Origin: Blasia pusilla
Taxonomy: Eukaryota; Marchantiophyta; Marchantiopsida; Blasiales
Length of the DNA stretch: 64,000 nt
Reading direction: 5' to 3'
NCBI GenBank assembly: GCA_050084515.1
Contig: CM114274.1
Span: 30,566,001-30,630,000, forward strand
A model generated the notes under the pieces. The model had not been told where the DNA came from and made no database searches. It saw nothing but the letters and a program-made list of their open reading frames with translations. The position numbers and the translations under genes were made by a program. Shown piece by piece: positions 1 to 10,259 of the stretch (its first letter is position 1; the number at the start of each line of letters is the position of its first letter).

Positions 1-400
1 CATAGTGGCTGCACCACGCGCAGAACCACACAACATATATCGCAAGCCTACAGGAACTATTGCTAAGCTCGGATCAACTCTACTGTTAATGTTCGGAAGG
101 TGACATGGCTTACAATTATGTACATGGTCCTTTCAAACCATACCATCATGTCCCTCCAATAAGAGAACACATGATGGCAAAACCTCATGCACTCTCAAGA
201 TGGTGCGCTTTGCAGTCACATCCAACGTCGTGGGTGCCGTTTGGTGCAAGTAGACATAGTCTCCTTGATGAAACCTTCGGATAGTAGATTGATAACCACC
301 CGCCGAATAGTCGCATACCTCAATGTATCCCGATGCTGCGCAATTGCCAAGTTCTCAAATGCCATGGGCATCACTCTCCTGGAACAACTCAGCCCTCTAT
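1..400 (-). pseudogene. Copy C integrase C-terminal domain and start of PHD finger
   Basis: The minus-strand translation matches the tail of copy A: the SH3-like integrase C-terminal region (FHxGDYVYLQ, then GRTIL, then LEGxDG, then CAPCHLP-like) followed by VGLRYMLCGSARGAATM, which is the start of the PHD finger. The first zinc cysteine is Tyr here (Y in RYMLC; C in the other copies). The window edge cuts the finger before its third cysteine. The region is frameshifted. Confidence 0.65.
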
Positions 401-1250
401 GAACATGCTCTCATCCATACATCAGGGTCATCAAGGTTCAACACCTCACCAATATCTTGGCGAATGGCCGTAGGAAAATCTGGCTCACGGCCATAAAGCA
501 GCAAGTACAGTGAGAAAGACGCTAAGAATGCCTGCTTGCTGAATCTGTATCCCATCGCCAACCACGGCAATTGAAGGTCCCAATCTCCTAGGTGACCTCT
601 CTGCAAGCCATATTTGCGTAATCCTCTCTTCACCGTTTGCACAACCCTCTGTGCTAGTCCATCCGCCTCAGGATGATCTCGCGAAGTGGTGCGGTGGTCG
701 ATCAGTGCCTGATCACACAAGGCCTAAAACTCCCCGCGAAACTCGTACCCTAGTCTATCAACACCTCAACTGATGGGCTGTAATGACTCAACACTTGATC
801 TACGAAGGCATACGCTACTCCCTCACTTGCTTTGTCAGGCAATGCAACCAACTCTATCCACTTCGAGAAGTACTCTACCATCACCAACACATAACGACTA
901 TGGCGCTCCGTCAAAGGAAAAGGTCATGCAAAATCCAAACTCCATCTATAACCTAAACCCATGATCGGAAGTGGATGCAACTGTGGAGTTGGAGCATTGA
1001 ACGATGCTCGGACTTGATCACATACCATGCATCTAGCAATAAACTGCTGAACGTCAATTTGCATGCCTCGCCACCAATACTAAATCTGGAGCAAGTTGTA
1101 CGTCCGCTTCACTCTAAAATGACCTAACTCCTCATGGGCATGACATACCAAACATGCTCTCTATGAAGGATGAGGCACTATACGCACTCTACCATCCTTC
1201 CACACTCGCACACATGTGTCCCCTCCCACCGGAACCGTCTGGCTCATTGT
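397..1250 (-). pseudogene. Copy C integrase (zinc-binding and catalytic core remnants)
   Basis: The minus-strand frame at 397-720 gives the end of the core, with DHPEADGLAQRV around the catalytic Glu position (QR replaces ER in this copy), then LPWLAMGYRFS and LLLYGREPDFPTAI. Further frames up to about 1250 hold the H2C2-type zinc region ending in CDRV. Retroviral-type integrases insert the cDNA. Several frameshifts and a changed catalytic Glu context mark it as non-functional. It lies between RNase H and the C-terminal tail, as in gypsy pol. Confidence 0.75.
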
Positions 1251-1379
1251 AGGATCCGATCCCGCTCTCTAGCACCCACTGTACTCACGACGCTGCCAGT
1301 ACATAGGTACTCCAAGATCACTCCATCGTCGTGAATGTCTTGGCCACCTGTCGTTTCCTCACCGACCTCTAGATTTAAG

Positions 1380-2169
1380 GACTCTCCATCAGACCTCGCC
1401 ATCGAAGTCTCAACAATCTAGCTCTCTATAGCCAACAAGCCCAAATAGGCTGACGCATGCCATCATGGCACCAAATCCTCATCACTCTCACCATGCCAAC
1501 GAGCTCCAGTCGCATCTCGCTGACTCGGGCATGGGTTACGGCTCAAACCATATGCATCCTAGTTCAGCGTCCCAAGTCTATGCACCACTTGGAAGTCATA
1601 CTCCTACAACAAAAGAGCCCACATCGCAAGCTTTCATGTAAGCTTGTCGGATTCCATCAACCACTTCAGTGGCTGATGATCAATAATGATGGTAAAGGGA
1701 TTGCCGAATAGATAATATCTGAAATGTGTGACAACCCATATTCCAGCCAAGCACTCACCCTCATACGAGCTATACTTCGCCTTTGCAGCGTTGTTTGAGC
1801 GACTAGCGTAAGCCACCACGAACTCTCTACCATCATCGTCATGCTGGGTGAGCATGGCTCCAAGCCCCAACATGCTCCAATCTGTATGCAACTGGAAAGG
1901 ACGTCCCCTGATCGGTCTTCGCAATATGGGTGCGGATGTCAATCTGTCCTTGAGCATCTGAAATGCTCTCTCATGCTCATCCCCCCCATGCCACTCTTGA
2001 TCCATCTTGGTCAGCAAGGTCAACAACTTCGCAATCGAGCTGAAACCCTTGACGTACCGTCGATAGAAGTTTGCCAATCCCATGAATGCACAAACTCGAC
2101 TCACATCTGTAGGGCATGGAATGCGTGAAATAGCCTCTACCTTTGTCTGCTACACACCAAGGCCCCCTG
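1380..2169 (-). pseudogene. Copy C RNase H domain and RT thumb
   Basis: The main frame (2104-1634) reads GLANFYRRYVKGFSSIAKLL (RT connection), then FQLHTDWSMLGLGAMLTQHD (first RNase H acidic region), YASRSNNAAKAKYSSYEGEC (Glu region) and IIIDHQPLKWLMESDKL (Asp region). These are the typical landmarks of Ty3/gypsy RNase H. The frame continues into RT but is cut at 2169/2170 by an insertion; the RT resumes at 4375 after the repeated bases CCCTG. Confidence 0.8.
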
Positions 2170-2790
2170 TGTCGTGCACCTACTCTTCTTGAATGTTAAT
2201 CTTGTCGTTGCGGAAGCGTGCATTCAATAGGTCACGCTCTCAACGCTGATTTGCATCCAAACACGCACTCTGGTTAGTCGGATCTTGGATCAATCAGCGG
2301 GCTAACTTTTCGAGTTCTTGTCTCGGTCTCTCATCAAGCTCAGCCTTCCTTGTTTCGCGGTTTGCAATATGACCAAGTCTCTCAAGACTTGGGACAAACT
2401 TTTTGGTTGGTTGAGGAACCTCAAATGGTGTTTCGCGCCTGGCGGTTCCAACTGTCCGATGGACATCCAATGAGTCCCTAACCAAGACTCGCACAAAGTG
2501 AATCTCAGGTTGGAATCCAAGTGTGGCGTACAAAGTCCAATCCCTTGGATTAGGTTTGGGTTTCGAGTTCCAACGCCAAACTCCTATTTGTCACATTTGA
2601 GTAGCCGATAGGCCGAGATCTATCGTGGATAGGGCGTAAGAGCCAACGGACTATCTTGAGTGTAACTTTGTCCCACGGTGTCGGATGAGGTTGAGGATAG
2701 GTCCATTGTGTCAGGAACGTCATTTTTGACAACTTTCATGTTGATGTCTTTCACAGCCGGGTGACCTGTTGACCAGGTTACCCGCCCCTA

Positions 2791-2899
2791 GTAACCTGTG
2801 CGCGCAGGTTACCAAGGGGAGGGCTACTTTTAGGGGAAGAGCCTTTTGGCTCTTCCCAACCCTATATAAGAGAGGAAGATGGCTTTCCTAAGCCATCTT
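2791..2899. promoter_or_regulatory. Conserved palindromes around the TATA box of the derivative's promoter module
   Basis: An inverted repeat GTAACCTG/CAGGTTAC spans 2791-2812, a TATA-like CCTATATAAG sits at 2861, and a hairpin AAGATGGCTT/AAGCCATCTT spans 2876-2899. The second copy on the minus strand keeps both palindromes (42567-42590 and 42488-42510) and a TATA sequence between them. Conservation of the pairing in two diverged copies suggests a functional promoter or RNA leader structure; this is inference. Confidence 0.5.
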
Positions 2900-3074
2900 T
2901 CTCATGTTGGGCCGTTGGAGCATCTCCCTTGTATGTGTGTGAGATAGGACTAGGGTGCTAGCGTCTGGATTCCTTGATAGCACAGGGTGGACGAGGCTCG
3001 ATATGTCGATGTAGATTGAGGAGTGGAGTTTTAGGCCAGGTGTGCCGTTTTTACTACTCTTTATTTTTGTTATG

Positions 3075-3544
3075 CATATGGCCTTTGAGAACTTAGCTAT
3101 TGCCCAGCATAGAGATACATTGAGGTACGCGATCTTTCGTGGAGGAGGTTATCGTCCAAGGATTAGGAGGTTTCATCCTGGAGATTATGTGTATTTACAG
3201 TAGGCGGCACCCACGATGCTAGATGTCACTGCAGGACGCACGATCCTACATATGCGCGAGGTATTACCGACCGGAGTCCTCATGTTGGAGGGACGGGATG
3301 TATGGTTTGGAAGGATCATGTGCGCAATTGTGCGCCATGTCATCTTCCGAACGTAGATGGGACGGTGGATCTAAGCTTGGCAGTGGTATCTGTAGGCTTG
3401 AGGTGTATGTTGTGCGGATTTGTGAGGGGTGTAGCCACCATGTTGGTATGTGATGGTTGTTCTCGAGGATGGCATATGTCATGTCTGACCCCCCCTCTTG
3501 ATGTGGTTCCCACGGGACAATGGATGTGTCCGAGATGTGTATAG
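3075..3544 (+). pseudogene. Integrase C-terminal tail with complete PHD finger
   Basis: The first part (from AFENLAIAQH, 3080) is the end of a gypsy integrase with one stop and a frameshift near 3295. From 3302 an open 80-residue frame contains a full C4HC3 PHD finger: zinc ligands at residues C35, C38, C50, C53, H58, C61, C76 and C79, with the family's typical Trp two residues before the seventh ligand (W74). PHD fingers commonly read histone tails. The finger itself has no lesion in this copy, although the frame upstream does. It is followed at once by a stop and the 3' module. Confidence 0.8.
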
Positions 3545-4374
3545 GGTAGTAGGTCATGTCAGAGAGATGTGATATTTTCTATCTGGAGTTGGGGAGATCC
3601 AACTGCCAGCTAGGGAGGCAGTTGTGTGATCTCCATATATATATGTATGAGTTGATTTTTGTACATGTGTGGATCGACCCGTGTGTAGGGAAGATCGGTG
3701 TTGTGTGGTGTAGATGTGACCAGCGATGTATATTGTGTAGCGATATGTATGCGCACGATATATTCCATCCCGTGCCTCTGAGACGTCGTTTGGTGCTCTA
3801 AGTGGGGATTCGTGTTCCAAGACATCTTGGAGAGACTCCTCCCTTACTAGTACTTCTGGGGATCTCCGGGGTTCCCTACATTCAGGGAAAGACACTCGGG
3901 CCTCTCCAATTGGCCCTCAACCCGATTGCTCTCACAAATGTTTTTGGCCAATATCTCAGTTTTTACTTACTTATTTGTTGAGATCTTTGGTGCGTTGGAA
4001 GCATCTCAAGATCATATTTCCAACGTGCACTTATTTGTTCCAAACGTATCTTGGGGCTAAACGTTATGGTCCAAAACATACTCAAATTCCCCAAACGCTA
4101 GTCGTGTTCCAAAATTGGTTCTCACCTATTTGGCAACCAACCTTCCAAGACTCAACTCATCTCAAGTCTTGGCTCGCGTTTGGTCTAGGTTTCATGGTCG
4201 CGACCACTAACACATGAAACACACAACTCTGTTCCGCGTTTTTTCTCTTGGACTTTTCCAAGAGACCTTTCCAAACGTCTCTCCAAAGCGCGAACATCGC
4301 AGTGTGAGTCCACTTGAGTTATGATGTTCCATTTGGAGCCTATTTGGTGTTGTTTGGGTATGAGGGTCCCGACA

Positions 4375-5060
4375 CCCTGGGTATATCATATGACCCAAGT
4401 ACTCAATCTGGTTGTAGAAGAACTTGCACTTGCATGGATGTAGCTTCTGCCCATGTGACTGCAATCGTCGAAACACCACCTCTAGATGTTGCTCATGCTC
4501 CTCAACCGTGGCGCTAAAGACTACGATGTCATCAATATAACATCTAGCAAAATCCAGACCTGCCAAGATCCTATCCATGACCCTCTGAAACTCAGCCGGG
4601 GCGTTCTTTAACCCGAATGGTAAGAACCGCCACTGATATAAGCAATTCTTCCCGTGAGGATCGATGCCCCAAAATGCCGTCTTCTGCCTGTCCTCCAATC
4701 TAATAGGCAGCTGATGGTATCCGGCTCAGAGATCTTACAAATTGAAGATCTTTGCATGCCCAATTGCATCAAAGATCTCCTCAAGGGTGGGCATGGCATA
4801 CCCATCGGACTTCGTCTGCCGATTGATAGGTCAGTAATCTCCACACATCCGCTTATCCGTTTAGTTGCCATGCACATCCTTCTTGGCGAGCATGACAGTG
4901 GAGATTACTGTCATGCTCTCCATGCTACATCTCCACTCGTCCTGTTCCAACCAAGTCTTGGCTCCTACTATGAATCAGAGCTCTCTCCATGTCACTCTAT
5001 CTTTAGGGTTGTTGGAAGATCGTCGTGTCACTCGACAACTCAATGCGGATCCCTAGACCC
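4375..5060 (-). pseudogene. Copy C reverse transcriptase
   Basis: Minus-strand frames give QKTAFWGIDPHGKNCLYQWR, then FLPFGLKNAPAEFQRVMDRI and CYIDDIVVFSATVEEHEQHL, containing the YIDD form of the catalytic box, then LHPCKCKFFYNQIEYLGH (all 4698-4375). The N-terminal fingers follow to about 5060 in shifted frames. This is a Ty3/gypsy RT, the enzyme that copies element RNA into DNA. The insertion at 2170-4374 separates it from its own thumb and RNase H. Confidence 0.85.
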
Positions 5061-5419
5061 TTCAACGTATCCAAATCCTACATGCTAAATGAAAAACAAC
5101 TCCTATAACTCCTCAGGATTGAGGTATCAGGCGCCGCTTTCCTCCTTAGGGCCCATATCTGGCTCCCAAGTCTCCATCGTGACTACGGTTGGACTCTCCG
5201 GTGTGGGTGTCGGTGGTTGCTATGGTGCATCTCCGTCTCGAACAACAGAACTCTCATCTCCACGTGCAATACCCGCAACCACGCTCGATGCTGTGGCTAC
5301 CATCTCCTGGCGTACACACAAAACATCCCAAGAAGTCCAAGGATATCTCTCCCTATCACCCGTGGTGTGTTGATCTCCTCGGATCTCGCTCCCAGCCACT
5401 GCCTCAACCGTCTCGATAG

Positions 5420-6299
5420 GCATGGGGCTCCCCAACCTCTGTACCTAGTCATCCCAAACCAAGCCAAGTCTGTCCGCTTTGAATGCATAGGAAGCAGGAA
5501 AACTCACCAATGTGGGAAAGGCTGCCCGTGGCATGCCAATCATGTTGACCACAATCAGTGGCGGTCGATCATCTAGCCTCATTGCCTGTGATCAACGGCC
5601 CGGATCCAATATAGAATCCACCAACAAATCAGAGGGGCGCTCCACTCTAGCATATACCCTCTGCAACACCTCGTGTGGTACCAAGTTGGTCCATCAAAGA
5701 CGCAGGCGATGTGCTCGTGAACCCACACTTGCCGCATCCAACAAAAATGTCGGGCCGATCCATGCACGCACTTGATGTGCACTTGTCACCACACGGGACC
5801 TTGAATCGCCCAAAATCGATACATTCTCCAGAATGTATAGAGGAGGATGAGACTGATGCTCTTGCAAGTGTTGCAAGATCCGTATCATCTCCCAAAACAA
5901 TATGGACCAAGAGTCAGCTAATCCGCTACCCTGTCCAGCACTCGACTGGCTCTAACATGGCCAACCAGAAATGACCAAGTCTATGGTCCCTACCTGCTCC
6001 AAGTCTTGCGTCCCAACAATGAAATGTCCCTCAGTAGGGAACTCTGGTAACCCTGAATGGCGGACGTAGACAACAAGCCGGGAAAACGGGGGCGTAACTA
6101 CGCCACATGGTAAACGCCTTGCAACATCATCAATCTCCACACACAGGTAGTGTTGGACGCGCACTCGAGGCTGGAAAATTGCAAGTAACCCAGTGATGAT
6201 CCCTCCAAAGAGATCCAACACCCGAATATCCTTCTTTGAGATGCACCACACAATCATGGTGGTGTCCAAAGTGGTCATAGCAGCACTCTTGCCTACCAA
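5420..6299 (-). pseudogene. Copy C C5-cytosine DNA methyltransferase
   Basis: The frame at 6299-5952 reads IRVLDLFGGIITGL (motif I, AdoMet binding), YLCVEIDDVARR (motif II) and IDLVISGWPC, ending at the catalytic Cys of motif IV because the next codon, Gln in copy A, is TAG here. Further down, 5900-5694 gives LYILENVSILGDS (motif VI ENV) and VGSRAHRLRL (motif VIII region). So the domain is complete in outline but has a stop right after the catalytic Cys plus frameshifts. It lies between protease and RT, at the same place as in copy A. Confidence 0.85.
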
Positions 6300-6430
6300 G
6301 GGTTCCTTTGACCTGTCACACTCTGGTGCAAATGTCTCACTTCACTCGGTCTGCACATACTCAATGGCTAAGTGTTGAAGCTCCTCAATTGAGCCCCAAA
6401 GCGGTACCTCTCCTCCTCGTATTGATGCGG

Positions 6431-7140
6431 CTACCATGACACTCCTCTCCATAGAAATGTCAGGAACGGAGTATCCTCTGCATGGACATGTCCCTCAATC
6501 AAATCACTAGGCCAAGTGATGGCACTACTAAATGCTACTAAGGTCGCCATCTCTCTTGGCCGTCGCTCCATCACTGCACCTGTGAATCGACCGGGTAATG
6601 AGCTAAGGCGCCCATCATCTGACTGCCGTCTTGGTCTGTAGGACGCTGACTCCTCCCAATAATCCAGGGAAAACCTCATCAGATATAACACTACTCCACC
6701 AACCAAGACGTCGTAGGACTCTACATCAATCACTATTGCCTTGGCTCGCACCACGAACTCATATGTTAGGATGTCCAGGGTGAATCCTCACCCCAACCTC
6801 CTATCGGGTGATATACTGTGTGGTCCTCGCTCCACCCAAGGATGTCTATATCCAAAATGGACAACGCTCCACATCGGCTCTCGTCAAGCCCAATCCTTTG
6901 AATGACGCTTTCCCCAACATCAGGGGTTGCACTATTGAATCCAACAAGATGCGGTGCGGACTAAAAGCTCTACCTCTTGGACTCACCAATTGGAAGACCT
7001 CTTCCCGGTTATCCAGCAACACAACACCAGGAGAAGCCATGGCACGCTCTATCGCGGGTCTAGCCGACATCTCCACCATCCTAGCAACCGCAGCCTGTCA
7101 TGAATCTGACGTGGACCGCCCAAGCATCCGCTCCTAGGGC
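6431..7140 (-). pseudogene. Copy C aspartic protease and linker to the methyltransferase
   Basis: Frames at 7079-6846 and 6754-6431 match copy A: LLDSIVQPLMLGKASFKGLG, where gypsy retropepsins have D-S/T-G, followed by SYDVLVGGVVLY and LDYWEESASYRP. Here the active-site Gly is Ile (DSI); copy A has DSR. Retropepsins mature the Gag-Pol polyprotein. The linker on to the methyltransferase (EMATLVAFSSAITWPSDLIE) is open in this copy while copy A has a stop, which suggests a once-continuous Pro-methyltransferase polyprotein. Confidence 0.65.
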
Positions 7141-7162
7141 AGGTCGATCATCTCCTCTGCAA

Positions 7163-7616
7163 TCATCTATGATCGGATGCAAGAACTCCAACTCGACGCT
7201 CACATAGCGTAGCGGCCAGCCGGAAAACCTCGACGAGCGTACCTCCCAACGTCATAACATCGGAAGTAGTAAACAACAGAGCACTGTACACCATGGTGGC
7301 CGTCCCCAACATCCTACTCAACACATGCTCATCTTGAGCATCAGCAATAGGAGTCATTGCACTTGCTTCTTCCATCGCCCTCCATGCTTGCACTCCAATA
7401 ACATCACCAAATCTCCGGGAACTCTGATCATGATCTATCAACGGGGTCCTCATCGCTTCAGAAAGCGTGAAAGACTAAGGAAGCCCGGTCTGTTCCGTGG
7501 CTTCCCCTCGTTGTGGATCCAACTCTGCGGCTGCTCCACACGTCACAACTGCGGCAACCTCCATTTGGACAACCCTGCATTTCCAACTAGGATCCTCCAT
7601 ATCTCTGGCTGCTCCA
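7163..7616 (-). pseudogene. Copy C gag, 3' part
   Basis: The frame 7453-7163 (MRTPLIDHDQSSRRFGDVIG...) aligns with copy A 30088-30343 (MRTPSMGPHQSSLRVGDVVG). It is the region between the zinc knuckles and protease. The gag sequence breaks at 7616 at the left edge of copia element 1 and continues at 11969 after the duplicated CTCCA. Confidence 0.7.
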
Positions 7617-7909
7617 TGTTAGATTAATACATTTTAGATAAAGGTGTTCGACTTAAAATGTGTTAAAGGAACTACCTAAATGCTGCTACTCTTTGCAGTT
7701 CGACATCTAACCTAAGACACTTGACCACTTGGCTAAAAGGGCCACTTGGCCACTCAGCCACAGACTATCTTATCTCTAGCCACTATCCAGATTAGTATAT
7801 AGTCTAGGGCTTGAATAAACATCATACTTGAAGTTCTCTATAAATTTTAGGCGCATCTTTACCATTCTATCATTTCCATTGTGTATACATCTCTCATATA
7901 TTTCTAATA
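7617..7909 (+). repeat. Copia element 1, 5' LTR
   Basis: 293 bp, starting TGTTAGAT and ending TTCTAATA. It matches 11629-11968 closely except that the array of CACTTGG-like repeats is shorter here. It contains the likely promoter; GGTTATGGGC just after it is the probable primer-binding site. Confidence 0.85.
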
Positions 7910-7913
7910 GGTT

Positions 7914-8740
7914 ATGGGCTTGAATGGGAATCACGATGGTTTCCATGTTGGATTCTTTGATGGTTCTAACTCGAAAGAGTGGAAGAATCGTGTTTACAAT
8001 CTTCTTGTTTACAGAGATTTATGGGACGAAGTTGCTAAACGAGTATATAATACATCCGTTCCAGATGCGTCACCTACCTCTCCTTCAGAAAGTGCAGAGA
8101 AAGCACCTCAAGTATATGTTCGTCAATGTATACTTCAAACACGGACTATTCAGCAAAATGAAAAGTTAGAAAGTCAGCCTCGCTCTCTGATTTGTTTACA
8201 TTTGATAAGAGAACCTCTGGCTCTAACAGAACATCTTGATACAACTCAAGAAGTATGGGCCTGTCTATGTCGTAATTATGATACAATAGGTTCATTCTCT
8301 GTACTACACTTACAAGCATCCATGTACAAACTCATTGTTGAAACTTGTAGATCATCTCGAGATTTTCTGTCACAACTCAAGATTATTGCAAATAATCTTG
8401 CATCCGTAGGATCTCCTGTTTCAGACATATCTCTATTCACTTTTGCTATTAGCAAACTTCCTACTGAATATAAATCTCTCATTCACGTATTGATGCAGAA
8501 AGATAAACCTTCTTTTGACGATCTTCAAACTGGAGTTCTGTATGATTCTGAACTAGATACACCTTCCAAATTTGAAAGTATTCTAGTTTCCAATTCTATT
8601 CATAATTCTACCAGGAAACGTCCATTTTAGTCTATATCTACTCAGTATCAAAGAAACATTCCTCAGAGGAATGGCAAATAGCCTTACTGTTATATTTATA
8701 ACGAGAAAGATCACATCTCAAAAAAATTTCCTAACAAAAA
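7914..8740 (+). pseudogene. Copia element 1 gag
   Basis: The open frame of 238 residues (7914-8630) has the copia Gag features NGNHDGFHVGFFDGSNSKEW near the start and DISLFTFAISKLPTEYKSLI near the end. The start codon lies 4 bp after the LTR. A stop (TAG) at 8628 cuts it before a degenerate CCHC zinc knuckle (CYIYNEKDHISKKF, about 8687-8728, last Cys lost), so the RNA-binding end is separated and damaged. Confidence 0.75.
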
Positions 8741-8882
8741 ATTTCTCAAGAAATTCCGTGAATATTGCAAAACTCAACCAGAAGATACCTCATCTTTACT
8801 AGTCAATACTTCACCTATCACTCAAGCATTAACATGCTCCACATCTGAGGAGCTACAACCAGATGAATCACTCTATCTGTTC

Positions 8883-10251
8883 ATGATACAAAGATTCTCT
8901 ACATCTACATTGGATCTTTCCAAACTTTGGATCCTTGATTCTGGTTCAAATTCCCATGTTTGCTGTCAAAGAGAATTGTTCTCTAATTTCCTTCGTATTT
9001 CTCCAATTCTCATTTCTGGAATAGGCAATGGAAAAATATATGCTACAGCTACTGGGAATGTTCAATTAAAGCTTTTTGTCAAAGGCTCTTTCGAATTACA
9101 TATTCTTTCCAATGTTCTATTCATTCCTGCAAGACAACACAATATTGTTTCTATGAAGAAACTTGCTGAAAACTCTATAGATACCCTTTTCTATTCTCAC
9201 AATTTGACTTTTGAACTCATCAAACAAGGTCATTGTTTAGGTATAGGTTTTGCCAGGCATGGCATGTATCTAATTGAATGTCAATATTGTACTCCATCGA
9301 CAATTTTGATAGCCAGAAGTTCATCCAATCTCTGGCATAATCGTATGGGACATCTCAACAATCAACATTTATTGCAACTACATCAACAAAAAATGCTTCA
9401 ATGTCTAGATCATATCAATGATCTCAATTTCTGTACAAGCTGTGCTAAAGGCAAGCTCATGAGGCAACAAATTACAAGAGATGGACAAGATCTTCCTGTT
9501 CAAAAGGCTCTAGATCTGATTCTTAGTGATTTGGCAGGACCAATGAAGATACCCAGTATTGGAAACTCCTATTATTTCTGTACTTTTCTTGACCAATATA
9601 CAAAGAAATCCTTTGTCTATTCTTCACAAGAAGTCAGATGTCTTTTCTACATTCCAAAAGTTCAAAATCATGGTTGAGAAAGAAAGTGGTCTCCAGATTC
9701 GTGTTCTCAGAATAGATGGAGGTGGTGAATACATAGACTCTTCCTTCCAAGTCTTTCTTCAGACTTTTGGTATTCTTCATCAACGCACAGGAAGAGATTC
9801 TCCTATGCAGAATAGATCCGCTGAAAGACTCAACCGCACACTACAGGAAAAGGCAAGATGTATGCTCATTCACATGCGCCTTCCTATATCATTTTGGGGA
9901 GAGGCAATTGTTACAACTAACTATCTTCGGAACTTGAGTCCTACTCAAACTCTTTCAACAACACCTTCTGAAGCTTGGAGTGGTCTCAAACCTACTCTTA
10001 CACATCTTCGAGTGTTTGGATGTCAAGCATTTGCTCTCATTCCAGCTGAGAGAAGAAGAAAGATGGATTCTACGGGTGAGGAATGTATATTCTTGGTTAT
10101 CAGATTGGTTCTAGATGTTATAAACTTTTCCATCCCAATACAAACCGTGTTTTTCTCCGCAAAGATGTTGTCTTCAATGAAGATACTCCTTTCTCCTTCT
10201 CTCCTATTTTTCACTCTACTTATTCTCCATTTTTTGATTCTTTCCCAGTAG
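8883..10251 (+). pseudogene. Copia element 1 protease and integrase
   Basis: The first frame (8883-9677) gives the protease motif KLWILDSGSNSHVC, with active-site DSG, then the HHCC zinc domain (WHNRMGHLNNQHLL ... CTSCAKGK) and the first catalytic Asp region (LILSDLAGPMKIP). A frameshift near 9650 moves the rest of the core to 9559-10251: VLRIDGGGEYIDSSF (second Asp) and SPMQNRSAERLNRTL (Glu). A second shift near 10090 continues to KLFHPNTNRVFLRKDVVF at 10125. The catalytic triad is visible but not in one frame. Confidence 0.8.
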
Positions 10252-10259
10252 AAAACTCT

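Larger units (their letters stand above)
2589..3760 (+). mobile_element. Short non-autonomous derivative carrying a PHD finger
   Basis: It starts TGTCACATTTGAG and ends GCGCACGATA, and is flanked by a 4-bp duplication, TATT, at 2585-2588 and 3761-3764. Inside, in order, are a promoter module (2589 to about 3055, TATA box CCTATATAAG at 2861), an integrase C-terminal domain plus PHD finger (3075-3544), a purine-rich tract (AGCTAGGGAGG, about 3609) and a 3' module ending at 3760. The gag, PR, methyltransferase, RT and most of IN are missing. A second relative of this subfamily, minus strand at 42204-43480, shares both modules. Confidence 0.75.
2170..4374. mobile_element. Solo-LTR-like insertion inside copy C reverse transcriptase
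   Basis: The unit starts TGTCGTGCACC and ends GGGTCCCGACA, so it has TG...CA termini with a TGTCG/CGACA inverted repeat. It is flanked by a perfect 5-bp duplication, CCCTG, at 2165-2169 and 4375-4379. Removing it restores the RT sequence next to the conserved region coding YPGG. After subtracting the derivative nested inside (2589-3760), about 1.03 kb remains with no coding capacity that I recognise, which suits a solo LTR. Its full-length parent is not in the window. Confidence 0.75.

Noticed and set aside
3554-3895. Minus-strand frame of 113 residues
   Set aside because: It runs across the 3' module and the derivative's boundary, in a region explained by repeats.
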